A stretch of 64,000 nucleotides of DNA from Blautia pseudococcoides (GTDB lineage Bacteria > Bacillota > Clostridia > Lachnospirales > Lachnospiraceae), in assembly GCF_001689125.2 (NCBI RefSeq), contig NZ_CP015405.2:4614501-4678500 (forward strand). Direction: 5' to 3'. Below, one piece after another: positions 25,100 to 33,350 of the stretch. The position numbers were made by a program, and so were the translations under genes. Below the pieces are notes generated by a model that searched no databases, had not been told where the DNA came from, and saw only the letters and a program-made list of their open reading frames with translations. Position 1 is the first letter of the stretch. Each line of letters starts with the position of its first letter.

Positions 25100-25270
25100 C
25101 AGCAGCAAGACTGCTGCAGCCACTTTAAGTTTGCATCTCACACTTAGAAGTTGGCATTTCTGTTTTTGATCAGCCGTTCGGCAAATGAATTCCATGTAGA
25201 TTTCGTAACAGAACAAAGACGGCCTCACCTCTGCGGGAGGTGCGGTATGTGAGGTTCAGCAGTGATGCCG
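25100..25270 (+). promoter_or_regulatory. Structured 5' leader of the tad operon
   Basis: Within the predicted leader, CAGCAG/CTGCTG (25100-25116) is a hairpin. CGGCA (25179-25183) can pair with TGCCG (25266-25270) to close a domain. Inside it, CCTCAC (25223-25228) with GTGAGG (25249-25254) and CACCTC (25226-25231) with GAGGTG (25237-25242) exclude each other because they share bases. This is what an attenuator or riboswitch-like leader looks like. It has loose similarity to a c-di-GMP-I aptamer (GGCAAA at the 5' side, GCCGGGC at the 3' side) but lacks its core. Confidence 0.35.
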
Positions 25271-25312
25271 GGCGGGGGTTTTTAAAAGTAAAGAGTGAAA
25301 AGGGGTGTTTTT

Positions 25313-25822
25313 ATGTCTTTAGCCACATGCATGGCATTGTTTTTTTCCATCGGGGCGGTCTGCACCGATCTGTTTCTGGAAAAGGTGCCTAACAAATGGA
25401 TCCTCCTGGGGCTTGCGGCAGGCGCCGGGTGCCAGGGGCTGTCACACGGCGCGGGAGGGATACCGCTGTTTTTGGGAGGTGTGTTTTTGCCGCTGCTGCT
25501 GCTGTTTCCGCTGTTCTGTTTTCGTATGATGGGAGCAGGTGATATTAAGCTTATGGCTGTACTTGGCGGAATCCTGGGTGTTTCCGGTATCCTGAAAGGG
25601 ATGTTCTGCGCCTTTATTCTGGGCGCTGTACTTTCTTTGGCATTTCTTATTTCCTGCGGGAATCTGCGGGAACGTTTTTCTTATTTTTTCCATTATCTGA
25701 AAGTCTGTAAAGAGAAGCATTGTCCTGTTCCCTATGGGAAACAGGGGGCACAGGCGGAGAATCTGCATTTTACCGTGCCTATACTTCTGGGGATCATGCT
25801 GTATGCGGGAGGTTTTTGTTGA
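25313..25822 (+). CDS. Prepilin peptidase, A24 family (CpaA/TadV type)
   Basis: ATG 25313 has GGGGTG upstream; a GTG at 25295 is the alternative. The 169-residue membrane protein has the two catalytic aspartates in CTDLFLEKVPN (Asp19) and GAGDIKLMAVLGG (Asp77). It cleaves the leader of Flp-type pilins. It is the first gene of the tad operon and its stop overlaps the next start (TTGA). Confidence 0.9.
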   Translation: MSLATCMALFFSIGAVCTDLFLEKVPNKWILLGLAAGAGCQGLSHGAGGIPLFLGGVFLPLLLLFPLFCFRMMGAGDIKLMAVLGGILGVSGILKGMFCAFILGAVLSLAFLISCGNLRERFSYFFHYLKVCKEKHCPVPYGKQGAQAENLHFTVPILLGIMLYAGGFC

Positions 25823-26832
25823 GAAAAAAAGTGTTGGCAGTCTGTGATGAGGAGGCATCTTATGCCTGCAGATTCACCGCATGGCTGGAGAGAAAGGGAC
25901 ATTACCCTTTTGAGTTTATAGCTTTTACAGGGGTGGATAAAGTCTGCGATTATGTACATACGAATCCTGTGGAGCTGCTGCTGGTGGCAGAAGGAACCAT
26001 GTGTCCTGCGGTCAGCGGTCTGCCTGTGAAAAAACTTGTGGTTTTAGACGAGGAGAAAGGCACAGTGCCCGCAGAGCTTCCCGCTGTGCTGAAATACCAG
26101 TCCTGCGAAAAGATCATGCAGGAGGTGACCGCCCTCTACGGGGAAGAAGCCCGGGCAGAGGGGAGGGGTGCTGCTGCCCAAAGGGCGATGCATGTTCTGG
26201 GAGTCTATTCCCCCCTGGGACGTGTGGGGAAGACTTCCCTTGCGCTGGCGCTGGGGCAGTTCCTTGCGAGAAGGTATTCTGTGCTTTTTTTAAACCTGGA
26301 ACCGTATTCCGGTTTTGAGCAATTATTTTCCTGCGGGTTTGAGAGGAATCTGGGAGATCTGTTTTACTATATCCGGCAAAAAAAAGGACAGCCGGCAGTG
26401 CAGCTTGCCGCTATGGTGCGCGGGGCCGGAGGGCTTTCGTATGTGCCCCCGGTCATTACGCCGGAGGATGTGGAGCAGATTACCGGGGAGGAATGGAGCG
26501 GACTGTTGGAGGAACTCAGGCTTTACAGTGGGTATCAGGTGATCATTCTGGATCTTGGTGGGGGAATCACCCAGGCGTCAGAACTGTTTGATGCATGCAG
26601 CAAGATATATATGCCTGTCTGTCAAGACAGGGTTTCAGAGGCAAAGCTGGCGCAGTATGAGGCCTGGCTTGGAAGTACGGGGCGGGAAGATGTGTTGAAA
26701 AAGACGGAGAAGCTTATGCTTCCGTCAGTGACTCCCCAGGGGGAGATGCCGTGGCCGGAGTGCCTTACGGTGGGCAGATTTGGGGATTATGTGAGAAAGC
26801 TGGTGCAGGATGGAGGTATTTTCAGAACTTAG
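25819..26832 (+). CDS. CpaE/TadZ-like P-loop protein of the tad pilus
   Basis: The start is TTG 25819, overlapping the previous stop, with GGGAGG 6 bases upstream. The 337-residue protein has a receiver-like N-terminal domain (VLAVCDEEASYACRF) without a clear phosphoacceptor. A MinD/ParA-type ATPase domain follows from about 125, with a deviant Walker A, YSPLGRVGKTSLALALG, and LDLGGGIT as the Walker B area. TadZ proteins place the pilus machine at a cell site. Its end overlaps the next gene by 23 bases. Confidence 0.85.
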   Translation: MRKKVLAVCDEEASYACRFTAWLERKGHYPFEFIAFTGVDKVCDYVHTNPVELLLVAEGTMCPAVSGLPVKKLVVLDEEKGTVPAELPAVLKYQSCEKIMQEVTALYGEEARAEGRGAAAQRAMHVLGVYSPLGRVGKTSLALALGQFLARRYSVLFLNLEPYSGFEQLFSCGFERNLGDLFYYIRQKKGQPAVQLAAMVRGAGGLSYVPPVITPEDVEQITGEEWSGLLEELRLYSGYQVIILDLGGGITQASELFDACSKIYMPVCQDRVSEAKLAQYEAWLGSTGREDVLKKTEKLMLPSVTPQGEMPWPECLTVGRFGDYVRKLVQDGGIFRT

Positions 26833-28003
26833 GAACAGCCTGATGGAACGGCTGGACAGTATGTGGGAGAGTACGGATGAGGAGGTGATGGAGCTTATTG
26901 ACCGTCTGCTTATGGCGGAGGGAAGAAGACTTGGACTGAATCTGGGGCAGAAAAGCGCGCTGCGCCGGGAATTATTTAGTTCCATCCGCAAATTGGATGT
27001 GCTGCAGGAGCTTTTGGAGGATTCCTGCGTTACGGAGATCATGGTAAATGGGTGGCAGCATATTTTTGTGGAGCGGGAGGGCAGGATCTCCCTCTGGGAA
27101 AAGCATTTTACATCCCCGGAAAAGCTGGATGATGTGATCCAGCAGATCGCCGGAAAATGCAACCGGGTGATCAATACCCTGCATCCCATTGTAGATGCCA
27201 GACTGGAGAATGGTTCCAGGGTCAATGCCGTCATAGCACCTGCGGCACTGAACGGCCCCATTCTCACCATACGCCAATTCCCAAAAGAACCGGTCACCAT
27301 AGAGCGGCTGCTCTCCTTAGGGAGTGTGACGGAGGAAGCGCTTGGACTGCTGCTCCCTCTGGTGCGCGCCAAGTACACCATCCTCATCGGAGGAGGGACC
27401 GGGGCGGGCAAGACCACCATGCTGAACGCATTGTCCGAGTTCATTCCTGAGGATGAGAGAATCATAACCATAGAGGATAACGCAGAGCTTCAGATACAGG
27501 GGATTCCCAATCTGGTGAGGCTGGAGTGCAGGGCAGCCAATATAGAAGAGTCGCAGGAGATCACCATGTCTGACTTGTTAAAGACTGCTTTGAGGATGCG
27601 GCCGGATAGAATTATAGTAGGGGAGGTGAGAAGTGACGCGGAGGAACTGCTGCAGGCTGTCAATGTGGGGGCAGAGGGCAGTATGTCCACTATTCATGCC
27701 AACAGCTGTAATGACATGATATCAAGGCTGGAGACCATGGTTCTCATGGGAATCAACCTTCCCCTTCCGGCGGTCAGGAGACAGATAGCAGCGGGGTTTG
27801 ATATATTTGTACATCTGGGACGGCTCAGGGACAAGACCCGCAGGATCCTGGAAATCTGTGAGATAGACGGGATGGCGGACGGGGAAATACTTTTGAATCC
27901 ACTGTTTCTGTACGAGGAGGAAAGGGGCCTTGTACAGAAAGGAAAACTGAGACACAGAGAAAAATTAGAAAAGGCGGGGATGACACTTGAAGATGGATTA
28001 TGA
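26810..28003 (+). CDS. cpaF: Tad secretion ATPase CpaF/TadA
   Basis: A 397-residue protein whose start lies inside the cpaE-like gene. The N-terminal domain (about 1-120) is the usual CpaF lead-in. The type II/IV secretion ATPase domain has Walker A LIGGGTGAGKTTMLNAL, an Asp box around ERIITIEDNAEL, Walker B RMRPDRIIVGEVR, and the His-box AEGSMSTIHANS. It works as a hexamer at the inner face of the membrane and powers pilin assembly with TadB and TadC. Confidence 0.95.
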   Translation: MEVFSELRNSLMERLDSMWESTDEEVMELIDRLLMAEGRRLGLNLGQKSALRRELFSSIRKLDVLQELLEDSCVTEIMVNGWQHIFVEREGRISLWEKHFTSPEKLDDVIQQIAGKCNRVINTLHPIVDARLENGSRVNAVIAPAALNGPILTIRQFPKEPVTIERLLSLGSVTEEALGLLLPLVRAKYTILIGGGTGAGKTTMLNALSEFIPEDERIITIEDNAELQIQGIPNLVRLECRAANIEESQEITMSDLLKTALRMRPDRIIVGEVRSDAEELLQAVNVGAEGSMSTIHANSCNDMISRLETMVLMGINLPLPAVRRQIAAGFDIFVHLGRLRDKTRRILEICEIDGMADGEILLNPLFLYEEERGLVQKGKLRHREKLEKAGMTLEDGL

Positions 28004-28730
28004 ACACTACAAACTGACAATTCTGGAATGGGCCAGATATCTGGGGGAGAGCGTACTCATCTGCGTGATCATAGATGCGCTGTGCTACCAGAGTTTGATC
28101 ACCTTTCTGTTTATGCTGCCCATTCCTTTCTGGTATATCAGGCAGAGAAAAAGGCAGCTCCTTCTGCTGAGGCGCAGAAGGCTCCATCACCAGTTCAGGG
28201 ATGCGCTGAATGCGCTGGGGGCGGGAATCTCAGCCGGATATTCCCTGGAGAACGCGGTTTTGGAAGCCGGAAAGGATATGAACCGGATATACGGGCCTGA
28301 CAGGGAGATATCCAGAGAACTTGCATATATGGCAGCACAGATGCGCGTCAGCGTTCCGGTGGAAAAACTATTTTATGACCTGGGACACAGAAGCCGGGTG
28401 GAGGATATCCGCAGTTTTTCCGAGATTCTGGCACAGTCTAAGCGTATGGGAGGTAATATGCGGGAGACCATTCAGAACTGTGTAAGGATCATGGAGGATA
28501 AGATTGATGTAAAAAAGGAGATTGACGCCATGCTGGCTGCAAGAAAAATGGAACAGAACATCATGAGCTTCATGCCGGTTGGTATTATACTCTATATGCG
28601 TCTGACCTCACCGGGGTTTATGGATGTGCTGTACCACAATGCTGCCGGGGTCTGCATTATGACTGCCGGACTTGGCTGTTACGCGGGAGCTTTTATCTGG
28701 GGCAGGAGGATTGTGGAGATTGAAGTATAA
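27993..28730 (+). CDS. TadB-like pilus assembly membrane protein
   Basis: I use ATG 27993, overlapping cpaF by 11 bases; TTG 27987 is also possible. The 245-residue protein has two membrane helices at the N-terminal side (LGESVLICVIIDALCYQSL and ITFLFMLPIPFWYI) and two at the end. The T2SSF segment between (ALGAGISAGYSLENAVLEAG and ISRELAYMAAQM) is conserved in TadB. It forms the membrane platform under the CpaF ATPase. Confidence 0.88.
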   Translation: MDYEHYKLTILEWARYLGESVLICVIIDALCYQSLITFLFMLPIPFWYIRQRKRQLLLLRRRRLHHQFRDALNALGAGISAGYSLENAVLEAGKDMNRIYGPDREISRELAYMAAQMRVSVPVEKLFYDLGHRSRVEDIRSFSEILAQSKRMGGNMRETIQNCVRIMEDKIDVKKEIDAMLAARKMEQNIMSFMPVGIILYMRLTSPGFMDVLYHNAAGVCIMTAGLGCYAGAFIWGRRIVEIEV

Positions 28731-29955
28731 GAAAACCCTGACTGGGGAGAAAAAAGCGTTTGCAGCCGGCATGGCAGTTGTTTTACTGGCGAATGCGGCC
28801 GGCCTTACCACGTATATCCTGGAAAATAAGCGGGCCGGAAAAGAGAAAATGGAATATCTGGAGCGGCGGGAATATGGCCAGGGTGATTATGAGGAAGAAC
28901 TGACAGTAAAGTCAGGGCAGGGAAAGCAGAATATAACGGTCCGTGTCCGTGAAAAAGAATACAAACCGAGTGAGGCAAGAGAAATTCTCAATCGGGTAAA
29001 AGATAAGATGCCCTCACTTATCCCAGGGAAGAACAGCAGCCTGGATAAAATCCGCTATCCCCTTCATCTGCCGGATCGCAGCCCTGATTTTCCTGTAAAT
29101 ATGTCGTGGAGCACTGACATGCCTGAAGTGTTGAACTGGGAAGGAAAAATCGGAGAAAATACTGGGGAGGGCGGCACAAAAGTAAACCTAACGTGCGAGT
29201 TGAGTCTGGGGCAGGAGACGGAACGGTGGGAAAAAGAAGTGACGGTCTATCCGGAGAAGATCACCCGTGAAGAAAGACTGCAGAGGGAGGTGCAGAAGGT
29301 GGTGGATACACAGAACAATGTCTCTGAGGAGAAGATAAAACTGCCGGGAAAAGTGGACGGAACCAAGGTCATTTTTCAGAAAGAACAGAGCGGAAACGGC
29401 GTGCTGATCTGCCTTTTCGGGACATCTTTTGGTCTGCTGATCCTCCCTTTGTACAGAGAAAAAGAGAAGGAAAAAGACAGGGAAAAAAAGGCCCAAATGC
29501 AGGCAGATTATCCCGATATTGTGAGCAGGATATTACTGTTTCTGCAGGCAGGACTGACGGTGCACAGTGCAGTGGAAAAGATTGCAAAAGACTACATCAA
29601 CAGTTGCAAAATGTATGGTCAAAAGAAGCGCGCTGCCTATGAAGAACTTGTGGAGACTTATAGAGAAATGGAAGGCGGTATGCCCGAGATACAGGCATAT
29701 GAGAGGTTGGGAAACCGTTGTAATACACCGGAATATAAGGTGCTTTCCGTGCTGTTGGTACAGAATCTAAAGAAGGGAAATCAGGGTGTATTAGCCCTTC
29801 TGGAACGGGAAACTACGGCTGCTGTGGAGGAGCGGAAAAGGGCGGCAAAAATTAGCGGGGAGCAGGCATCTACAAAACTTTTAGGCCCTATGTTTATACA
29901 GCTTGGGTTGGTTATGGCACTGATCATGATTCCTGCTTTTCTGAGTTTTTATTAG
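28720..29955 (+). CDS. TadC-like pilus assembly protein with extra extracytoplasmic domain
   Basis: The likely start is TTG 28720, with AGGAGG 10 bases upstream, overlapping tadB; the start is uncertain. The 411-residue protein is unusual. After helix 1 (about 14-30) a hydrophilic region of about 190 residues contains MSWSTDMPEVLNWEGKIGE and other beta-type segments. It returns through helix 2 (LICLFGTSFGLLILPL), and only then comes the T2SSF domain (RILLFLQAGLTVHSAVEKIA) and the last helix. Ordinary TadC proteins are about 300 residues and lack this insert, which should face outside. Confidence 0.8.
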   Translation: MKYKKTLTGEKKAFAAGMAVVLLANAAGLTTYILENKRAGKEKMEYLERREYGQGDYEEELTVKSGQGKQNITVRVREKEYKPSEAREILNRVKDKMPSLIPGKNSSLDKIRYPLHLPDRSPDFPVNMSWSTDMPEVLNWEGKIGENTGEGGTKVNLTCELSLGQETERWEKEVTVYPEKITREERLQREVQKVVDTQNNVSEEKIKLPGKVDGTKVIFQKEQSGNGVLICLFGTSFGLLILPLYREKEKEKDREKKAQMQADYPDIVSRILLFLQAGLTVHSAVEKIAKDYINSCKMYGQKKRAAYEELVETYREMEGGMPEIQAYERLGNRCNTPEYKVLSVLLVQNLKKGNQGVLALLERETTAAVEERKRAAKISGEQASTKLLGPMFIQLGLVMALIMIPAFLSFY

Positions 29956-30004
29956 CCGATATAAGAAAAAAGCCATAAAAATGTTTAGAAAGGAGGTGAT
30001 GATC

Positions 30005-30172
30005 ATGAAGATATTCAGGGATTTTTATGATGATGAATCAGGAATCACTGTGATTGAAATCGTGCTGGTGTTGGTGGTGCTGATTGGGCTTGTCATCATT
30101 TTTAAGAAACAGCTCACCAGCCTCATACAGAGCATTCTTTCAAAAATCACAAGCCAGAGTAACAGTATTTAG
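30005..30172 (+). CDS. Flp-type (type IVb) major pilin
   Basis: A 55-residue protein. ATG 30005 is preceded by a perfect AGGAGGTGAT, the strongest ribosome site in the operon, as expected for the main subunit. The short leader MKIFRDFYDDESG ends in glycine before ITVIEIVLVLVVLIGLVII, the hydrophobic pilin helix with the conserved glutamate. The remainder is a short polar tail. Processing by one of the two prepilin peptidases at Gly-Ile is expected. Confidence 0.85.
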   Translation: MKIFRDFYDDESGITVIEIVLVLVVLIGLVIIFKKQLTSLIQSILSKITSQSNSI

Positions 30173-30182
30173 TGAGGTCCTA

Positions 30183-31574
30183 ATGAGACAAAAGGGAAGT
30201 ATGACAATTGCCATGTGTATGATGCTCTCTGTAATGCTTGGAATCCTTACGGCAGGTATCAAGCTATGCAGGGAACAGTATGCCCGTGTACAGGCTGTAA
30301 ATGCAGTGGACACGGGATTGTATTCCGTATTCTCAGAGTATGAAAAGGATCTGCTGGAGGAGTATGACTTGTTTTTTCTGGACAGCGGGTACGGGGGAGG
30401 AGCCATAGATGCTTTCCGTGTGGTACAGCAAATGGAAAATTCCATGGATTTGACTCTAAAAACCGGCATCCGGGGAAGCAGACGGGAAAGCTGTTCTATT
30501 GCAGGGTACAGGCTGGCCTCCGATAACGGCGGGGAGGCATTCTGCGCACAGGCAGCAGAGGCTGTCAGAGAACATCTGGGCACGGATGCCGTGAAACGTC
30601 TGAAGGAGTATCTCAGCAATACCGGAGAGGTGATAGAACAGCAGCAGGAACAAAAGGCGGCCGGAGTCCCTCCCATGCCGGAGGAACCAGTGCCGGATGA
30701 CACGTCTGTACCGGGGATCACCCCGGATAACAATCCCCTGGAGGTGATAAAGCGTATACGGACTATGGGGATTTTAGGGCTGGTTCTCCCTGACAATGCA
30801 GTTATTTCCGAAAAGGAAGCAGATGTTTCCGTTTTCACTTCAAACCGAAATCTGCAGAAGGGGATGGGAAGTTTAGGAGGCCGTGAATCCGGTACATCCG
30901 ATAAGCTTTTTCTCCAGGCATACGCAATGAATAAACTGGGAACTTACAGAGAACCGGGGAATCCGGGAGCCCTTGATTATCAGGTAGAATACATTGTTGG
31001 CGGCAGAGGCAGCGACAGGGAAAATCTGAAAAAGACAGTGAACAGGATGCTGCTGCTGCGTGAGGCCGCAAACGCGGCGTATCTTTATACAGACCCGGAA
31101 AAGCGGGCACAGTCCGGTGCACTGGCGGCATCACTGTGCACGGCACTTCTGATACCGGAGGGGGCTTTTGTAGTTGAAAAACTGCTTCTGCTGGGGTGGG
31201 CCTACGGGGAAAGCCTTTTGGACGTGCGCCAGCTGATGGCAGGCGGGAAGGTCCCTCTGGTAAAAAACAGTGCGAGCTGGCAGCTTGCACTTTCGGATAT
31301 AGGACAGATATTTTCACTGCTGCAGGACGGGCAGGCAAAAAATACTTCCGGCCTGGATTATAACGACTATCTGCAGATACTGTTGTTCACATCCTCCAGG
31401 AACAGCCTGACATTTCGCTGTATGGATATGATAGAGCAGAACATACGACTGAAACCCGGAAAGGAAAATTTTCGTATAGATTCCTGTATGGAATGTCTGG
31501 AGATGGAAACCTGTTTTCTGAGCCCATGGGGAAACAGGTGGACAGCAGTCCGAAGCTATGGATATGACATGTGA
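30183..31574 (+). CDS. DUF5702-like tad-associated membrane protein
   Basis: ATG 30183 (MRQKGSMTIAMCMMLSVM) lies 10 bases after the pilin stop; an extended frame overlaps the pilin gene and has no ribosome site. Residues 8-28 are a TadE/TadG-like membrane helix after a GS(M)T motif. About 430 extracytoplasmic residues follow, with SVFSEYEKDLLEEYDLFFLD, a pattern of DUF5702 proteins in Firmicutes tad operons. The middle has a Pro-rich linker. It is probably a minor pseudopilin or pilus-base component. Confidence 0.75.
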   Translation: MRQKGSMTIAMCMMLSVMLGILTAGIKLCREQYARVQAVNAVDTGLYSVFSEYEKDLLEEYDLFFLDSGYGGGAIDAFRVVQQMENSMDLTLKTGIRGSRRESCSIAGYRLASDNGGEAFCAQAAEAVREHLGTDAVKRLKEYLSNTGEVIEQQQEQKAAGVPPMPEEPVPDDTSVPGITPDNNPLEVIKRIRTMGILGLVLPDNAVISEKEADVSVFTSNRNLQKGMGSLGGRESGTSDKLFLQAYAMNKLGTYREPGNPGALDYQVEYIVGGRGSDRENLKKTVNRMLLLREAANAAYLYTDPEKRAQSGALAASLCTALLIPEGAFVVEKLLLLGWAYGESLLDVRQLMAGGKVPLVKNSASWQLALSDIGQIFSLLQDGQAKNTSGLDYNDYLQILLFTSSRNSLTFRCMDMIEQNIRLKPGKENFRIDSCMECLEMETCFLSPWGNRWTAVRSYGYDM

Positions 31575-31613
31575 AATGCAACTGTGAAAAACAGAAAGAA
31601 GGAGGGGGAGCAG

Positions 31614-32450
31614 TTGCCCGGTGTAAAAGGCAGAAATCAATGGAATAGAAAGGAATGGTACTCTCTTCAGCAAAAAGGCAGTCTGACACTGGAGAGTGCG
31701 GCTGCCCTTCCTCTTTATTTTCTGGCAATGGTAATGCTTATCAGTATGATGGATATCTTCCGCATCCAGACAATTCTGGTGTCCGCGCTCAGCCAGAGCG
31801 CCAAAGAGCTGGGAATGTATGCATACAGTATTGACGGGGAGAGTAAATCACCCGTGGGAGCAGTGACGGACGCTGCCTGTACTGCATATGCATCTGCGGA
31901 GATACAGAAGAGGATAAAGGAAGAAAATCTTACCGGAATTGTGGGAAAACAGGCGGGGATCACACTGCTGGGTTCAAAGTATCAGAATGGTATTATAACC
32001 CTGAAAGCCAACTATCTGTACAGAAGTCCGGCAGCAGTATTTCCGGTCCTGCCGGTAAAGATAAAGGCTGCAGTCAGTGCGCAGGCCTGGCTGGGATATG
32101 AGGGGGATAAATACGGCAGTGCAGATGAAGGGCCGGGGGAGGAGATGGTTTATGTGACAGATTATGAAAGTGTATATCATACCTCAGAGGATTGTACCCA
32201 TATAAAGCTTACGGTAAAGTATGTGGGAATACAGAATGCCTTACAGGGCAAAAACCAGTACGGGAATAAGTATCATCCCTGTGAAAAATGTATGAAGGGG
32301 CATGGGAATGACAGGTTTGTGTATATTACGGAAAAAGGAAACCGTTACCACAGCAACAGTTCGTGCGGCGGTTTGTCACGGCATGTACGGCTGATGAAGA
32401 AATCTGAGGCGGAGAACAGGAGTGCCTGTTCACGCTGCAGGGAAAAATAG
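31614..32450 (+). CDS. TadE-like pseudopilin with tandem Cys/His motifs
   Basis: I prefer TTG 31614 because AAGGAGG sits 8 bases upstream; GTG 31584 lacks a site. The 278-residue protein has QQKGSLTLESAAALPLYF and one helix, as in TadE. Its C-terminal 90 residues hold two repeats: VYHTSEDCTHI with YHPCEKC, then RYHSNSSCGG with SACSRC. Each joins a YHxSxxC to a CxxC, fitting a metal- or disulfide-stabilised fold outside the cell. I do not know this combination from characterised TadE proteins. Confidence 0.75.
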   Translation: MPGVKGRNQWNRKEWYSLQQKGSLTLESAAALPLYFLAMVMLISMMDIFRIQTILVSALSQSAKELGMYAYSIDGESKSPVGAVTDAACTAYASAEIQKRIKEENLTGIVGKQAGITLLGSKYQNGIITLKANYLYRSPAAVFPVLPVKIKAAVSAQAWLGYEGDKYGSADEGPGEEMVYVTDYESVYHTSEDCTHIKLTVKYVGIQNALQGKNQYGNKYHPCEKCMKGHGNDRFVYITEKGNRYHSNSSCGGLSRHVRLMKKSEAENRSACSRCREK

Positions 32451-32462
32451 GGGGAGATTCAA

Positions 32463-32903
32463 ATGACAGAGAAAATAACCGCAGGTGTTTTACTTGCGTT
32501 TATGGGATGGGAAGATTTCAGAGGGAAAACAGTTGCAGCCTGGAAAATCCTTTTATTTCTGACAGGAAGTTTTATATGTGCTGCGGTCAAGACAAAAGGG
32601 ATTCCGGGGGAAGTATGGAGCGCTGCGCAGGACTCTCTGGTCGGCAGCCTTCCGGGTATCCTTCTTTTGCTCTTCGGAAGAATTTCAGGCTGGGCAGTAG
32701 GCAGTGCAGATGGAATGATTGTGTTGATTCTGGGAATCTACTTAGGATTCTGGCAGGTTCTCAGCGTATTGTCAGGTGCTTTCATATTGGCGGTACTGGC
32801 TGCCGGTTTTTTACTGGCAGTGCGGAAGAAAGACAGAAAGTATGAGATACCGTTCATCCCATTTTTATTTGCAGGGATGATGTTTTATCTCTTGATAGGA
32901 TGA
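32463..32903 (+). CDS. Second, diverged A24-type prepilin peptidase
   Basis: A 146-residue hydrophobic protein with about five membrane helices. WEDFRGKTV (Asp18) and VGSADGMIVLILG (Asp83) stand at the places of the two catalytic aspartates of prepilin peptidases, though the second motif is GSAD rather than GxGD. It lies between the two TadE-like genes and overlaps the next by 4 bases (ATGA). With the peptidase at 25313 the operon has two such enzymes, perhaps one for the pilin and one for the pseudopilins. Confidence 0.75.
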   Translation: MTEKITAGVLLAFMGWEDFRGKTVAAWKILLFLTGSFICAAVKTKGIPGEVWSAAQDSLVGSLPGILLLLFGRISGWAVGSADGMIVLILGIYLGFWQVLSVLSGAFILAVLAAGFLLAVRKKDRKYEIPFIPFLFAGMMFYLLIG

Positions 32904-33340
32904 GACAGGGGATTATGAAAAGAAAAAACAGAAGAAGGTTTGTGTGCAGAGGTAGTTATACCCTGGAGGCTGCCTGCATCAGCGGCGTGTGGATGCTGAC
33001 CGTATTTGCGGTCCTTCTGCTGCTGATGGGAACCATAAAGAGAGGGGTATACACAGCAAAAGCATATGAGGCGGCAGTGGCAGGCAGCACTGAGGCTGTA
33101 CGCAGGCAGGGGGATGGGGTGGCGGCAGCAGGGGAACGGCTTGCCGGTGAAAGCGGACATTATTCTGTGAACGGCAGCAAAAGGGAAGTTACCGTCAACT
33201 ATGAGGAGCATATAAAGTTCCCTTTCGCAGGTTTGCAGTGGCATATACAAGGCAGTGGGAAAAGTAAAGTGATCCGGCCTGTTTCGTTTATAGAAAAAGT
33301 TAGAAGCGTCAGAAGATGGAAGGACGAAATGGGGGGATAA
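32900..33340 (+). CDS. TadE-like minor pseudopilin
   Basis: A 146-residue protein starting in the ATGA overlap with the previous gene; ATG 32915 is the alternative. After a basic start, RGSYTLEAACISGVWMLTVF is the pseudopilin motif with the conserved glutamate and the helix. The rest is a small extracytoplasmic domain. It is much shorter than the other TadE-like protein and lacks its Cys/His motifs. Confidence 0.78.
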   Translation: MRQGIMKRKNRRRFVCRGSYTLEAACISGVWMLTVFAVLLLLMGTIKRGVYTAKAYEAAVAGSTEAVRRQGDGVAAAGERLAGESGHYSVNGSKREVTVNYEEHIKFPFAGLQWHIQGSGKSKVIRPVSFIEKVRSVRRWKDEMGG

Positions 33341-33350
33341 GGAGGACAAG

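Noticed and set aside
24980..25228. An 82-residue minus-strand gene
   Set aside because: No ribosome site, and it overlaps the tad promoter and leader.
25179..25270. c-di-GMP-I riboswitch before the tad operon
   Set aside because: GGCAAA and GCCGGGC are present, but the conserved core and tetraloop arrangement are missing. Kept only as a structured leader.
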